In this document: in pieces, positions 4,526-6,245 of the stretch
Layout: the number at the start of each line of letters is the position of its first letter
How positions within the stretch are numbered: the stretch's first letter is position 1
Assembly (NCBI GenBank): GCA_934630445.1
Contig: CAKTWY010000147.1
Span: 1-6,245 of the forward strand
DNA from: an uncultured Eubacteriales bacterium
GTDB taxonomy: Bacteria > Bacillota > Clostridia > Oscillospirales > Butyricicoccaceae
DNA length: 6,245 nucleotides
Direction: 5' to 3'
The notes under the pieces: model-generated
Told to the model about the DNA's origin: nothing
Databases searched by the model: none
What the model saw: only the letters and a program-made list of their open reading frames with translations
Translations under genes and position numbers: made by a program

Positions 4526-6241
4526 TCACTCCATATACGCGCCCTTCATGGGCGAGACGGCGTGCTCTGAAAAAAGCTTCAGTACGCCGCTGCTGTATTT
4601 CGGTTCGTGCGCGGCAAGGCGCGCGCGCCGCTGCGCTAGAATCTCATCCATGCGCGATGGCGTCTCCCGCTTGCCGCGTACACCGACGATGTCGAGCCTG
4701 CGCGCGGGAATATCGAGTTCGATCAGGTCTCCCTCCTCCACCAGTGCGATCGGCCCGCCGGCCGCCGCCTCGGGCGAGACATGGCCGATGACCGGCCCTT
4801 TCGACGCGCCGGAAAAACGCCCGTCCGTAATGAGCGCGATCGAGGAGGCAAGCGCAGGGTCGGAGGCGATCGCCTCGCCCGTGTAGAACATCTCAGGCAT
4901 GCCGCTCCCCTTCGGGCCCTCGCAGCGGATCAATACCGCATCGCCCGGCTGTATCCTTCGCTTTAATATCGCATCGATCGCCGCCTCCTCGCTGTCAAAG
5001 GGGCGCGCGCGCAAAAGCGCACGGAACATCTCGCGCGGCGCGGCGCTGTGCTTGATGACAGCGCCCTCGGGCGCAAGGTTCCCCTTTAAAACTGCGATGG
5101 TACCGTCCGTTCCAATGGGGTCCTCAAACGTGCGGATCACATCCGTACGGCGAAGGCCGGTTTTCTCCAGCAGCGCGCCGCACTTTTCGTAATATCCGCC
5201 GCGCTTCAAGTCCTCCAGATTTTCTCCCAGCGTTTTGCCCGTTACGGTCATCGCATCGAGGTGCAGCTGCGATCTGATCTCCTCCATCACGCGCGGCACA
5301 CCGCCCGCATAATAGAAATACTGCGCCGGCCATTTGCCCGCCGGGCGGATATCAAGCAGATAGTGCGCGCCGCGGTGCATGCTGTCAAACGTCTGGGCGT
5401 CGATATCAATGCCAAACGAATGCGCTGCCGCCGGCAGATGCATCAGCGCATTTGTCGAGCCGGAGATCGCCGCGTGCACCTTGATCGCGTTTTCAAAAGA
5501 CGCCCTGGTCACAATATCGCGCGGTTTGAGACCCAGATGCGCAAGCGCCACAGCCTGCTCGCCTGCGTGGCGCGCCGCGTCGTCGAGGTCCTGACACATG
5601 GCCGGCATGAGCGCTGTGCCCGGCAGCATCAGTCCAAGCGCCTCGCCCATGATCTGCATGGTCGACGCCGTTCCCATAAACGAGCACGCCCCGCACGAAG
5701 GGCAAGCGTGATGTTTATAATAAGTGAGCTCCTCCGCGCTGATCTCACCGCGCTCGTACATGGCGCTGTACATGCCGATCTGTTCGAGCGTCAAAAGATC
5801 GGGCCCTGCGTCCATCACGCCGCCGGTCACAAGAACAGAAGGCACGTTGATGCGCCCGATCGCCATCAGATGTGCCGGAACCGCCTTATCGCAGCTTGAA
5901 ACAAACACAGCTGCGTCAAACGGCGTCGCGTTAGCATGGATCTCGATCAGATTCGCAATCGCCTCTCGCGACGCAAGCGAATAGTTGATGCCGTCATGCC
6001 CCTGGCTCATGCCGTCGCAGATATCCGTCGCAAAATAGCGCGCCGCCTTCCCGCCCGCACGGTAAACTGCCTGCGCGGCGATATCTACAAGGCGCAGCAG
6101 GTGTGCGCTGCCCGGATGGCTGTCGCCGAAGGTGCTTTCGATCATGATCTGTGGCTTTTCAAGGTCCTCCGCCGTCCACCCCATGCCCATGCGCAGAGGG
6201 TCCATTTCCGGCGCGATGCTGCGGATGCGCTGGCTGATCAC
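4526..6241 (-). CDS. IlvD/Edd family dehydratase (dihydroxy-acid dehydratase-like, possibly sugar-acid dehydratase)
   Basis: This 571-residue protein belongs to the IlvD/Edd family of Fe-S dehydratases, which turn 2,3-dihydroxy acids or sugar acids into 2-keto acids. The start is read as GTG 6241-6239, giving MISQRIRSIAPEMDPLRMG, similar to relatives as I remember them; the ribosome binding site is outside the window, so an earlier start is not excluded. Visible motifs are CDGMSQGHDG (75-84), SSCDK (115-119, Cys ligand plus the lysine that is carbamylated in DHAD), ACPSCGACSFMGTASTM (179-195), SGSTNALMHLP (260-270), GNLAPEGAVIKHSA (387-400), GPKGSGMPEM (442-451) and ITDGRFSGAS (471-480). The length fits the family. 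Canonical DHADs carry a cysteine in GxxPCN; here the aligned stretch is GDSHPGSAHL (39-48) with no cysteine, while C75 appears in the CDG motif, resembling the YjhG/YagF xylonate-dehydratase branch. Pipelines would probably name it ilvD, but catabolism of a sugar acid is at least as likely. It is a single-gene end of a transcript, closed by the terminator at 4444-4500. Confidence 0.92.
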   Translation of the reverse strand: MISQRIRSIAPEMDPLRMGMGWTAEDLEKPQIMIESTFGDSHPGSAHLLRLVDIAAQAVYRAGGKAARYFATDICDGMSQGHDGINYSLASREAIANLIEIHANATPFDAAVFVSSCDKAVPAHLMAIGRINVPSVLVTGGVMDAGPDLLTLEQIGMYSAMYERGEISAEELTYYKHHACPSCGACSFMGTASTMQIMGEALGLMLPGTALMPAMCQDLDDAARHAGEQAVALAHLGLKPRDIVTRASFENAIKVHAAISGSTNALMHLPAAAHSFGIDIDAQTFDSMHRGAHYLLDIRPAGKWPAQYFYYAGGVPRVMEEIRSQLHLDAMTVTGKTLGENLEDLKRGGYYEKCGALLEKTGLRRTDVIRTFEDPIGTDGTIAVLKGNLAPEGAVIKHSAAPREMFRALLRARPFDSEEAAIDAILKRRIQPGDAVLIRCEGPKGSGMPEMFYTGEAIASDPALASSIALITDGRFSGASKGPVIGHVSPEAAAGGPIALVEEGDLIELDIPARRLDIVGVRGKRETPSRMDEILAQRRARLAAHEPKYSSGVLKLFSEHAVSPMKGAYME

Positions 6242-6245
6242 TGCA

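Noticed and set aside
3520..4791. Plus-strand 423-residue frame
   Set aside because: It covers the deacetylase, the dehydratase terminator and the end of the dehydratase on the other strand; its Arg-rich composition is that of a shadow frame.
5261..5899. Plus-strand 212-residue frame inside the dehydratase region
   Set aside because: It is antisense to conserved IlvD/Edd motifs and is Arg/His-rich with no family.
1..6245. iolD and the dehydratase as one inositol/sugar-acid pathway cluster
   Set aside because: They are on opposite strands, far apart and separated by terminators and a pseudogene; nothing in the window ties them together.

Overview
The window looks like a piece of a Clostridia (Firmicutes) chromosome with fairly high GC, probably from a gut-type anaerobe. 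This is inferred from protein families: a DUF6323/DUF6179-like pair, a degraded XRE-TPR regulator of a type common in Lachnospiraceae and Oscillospiraceae, strong AGGAGG-type ribosome binding sites, frequent GTG/TTG starts and compact Rho-independent terminators. No species can be named.

Layout. Bases 1-612 (+) hold the C-terminal third of iolD, a myo-inositol catabolism hydrolase whose beginning lies to the left. A 347-bp gap follows, with one clear terminator hairpin (761-804). At 960-1701 (+) is a pseudogene of a helix-turn-helix regulator with a TPR-like C-terminal part, broken by two homopolymer indels and an internal deletion. Everything from 1760 to the right edge is on the minus strand and converges on the pseudogene. 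Read in the direction of transcription from the right, it contains an IlvD/Edd-family dehydratase (6241-4526) with its own terminator, a membrane-anchored polysaccharide deacetylase (4362-3604) followed by a small two-helix membrane protein (3575-3297) and a terminator, and then a two-gene unit (3044-1760) matching DUF6323 and DUF6179. That last unit has a near-consensus sigma-A promoter.

How the parts relate. iolD and the dehydratase both act on polyols or sugar acids, but they are on opposite strands, about 4 kb apart and separated by terminators, so nothing shows that they work together. The deacetylase and the small membrane protein are very likely one cell-envelope operon. The DUF6323/DUF6179-like genes overlap by 23 bp and are probably translationally coupled; their function is unknown.

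Most interesting points: the overlapping DUF pair and its control region, which also carries an opposite-strand promoter-like signal and a 34-bp perfect palindrome that could define a small RNA; the dehydratase, which lacks the usual first Fe-S cysteine but has a cysteine in a nearby CDG motif; and the regulator pseudogene, whose decay can be reconstructed almost base by base. I found no CRISPR array, tRNA, rRNA, insertion sequence or recognisable defence system.
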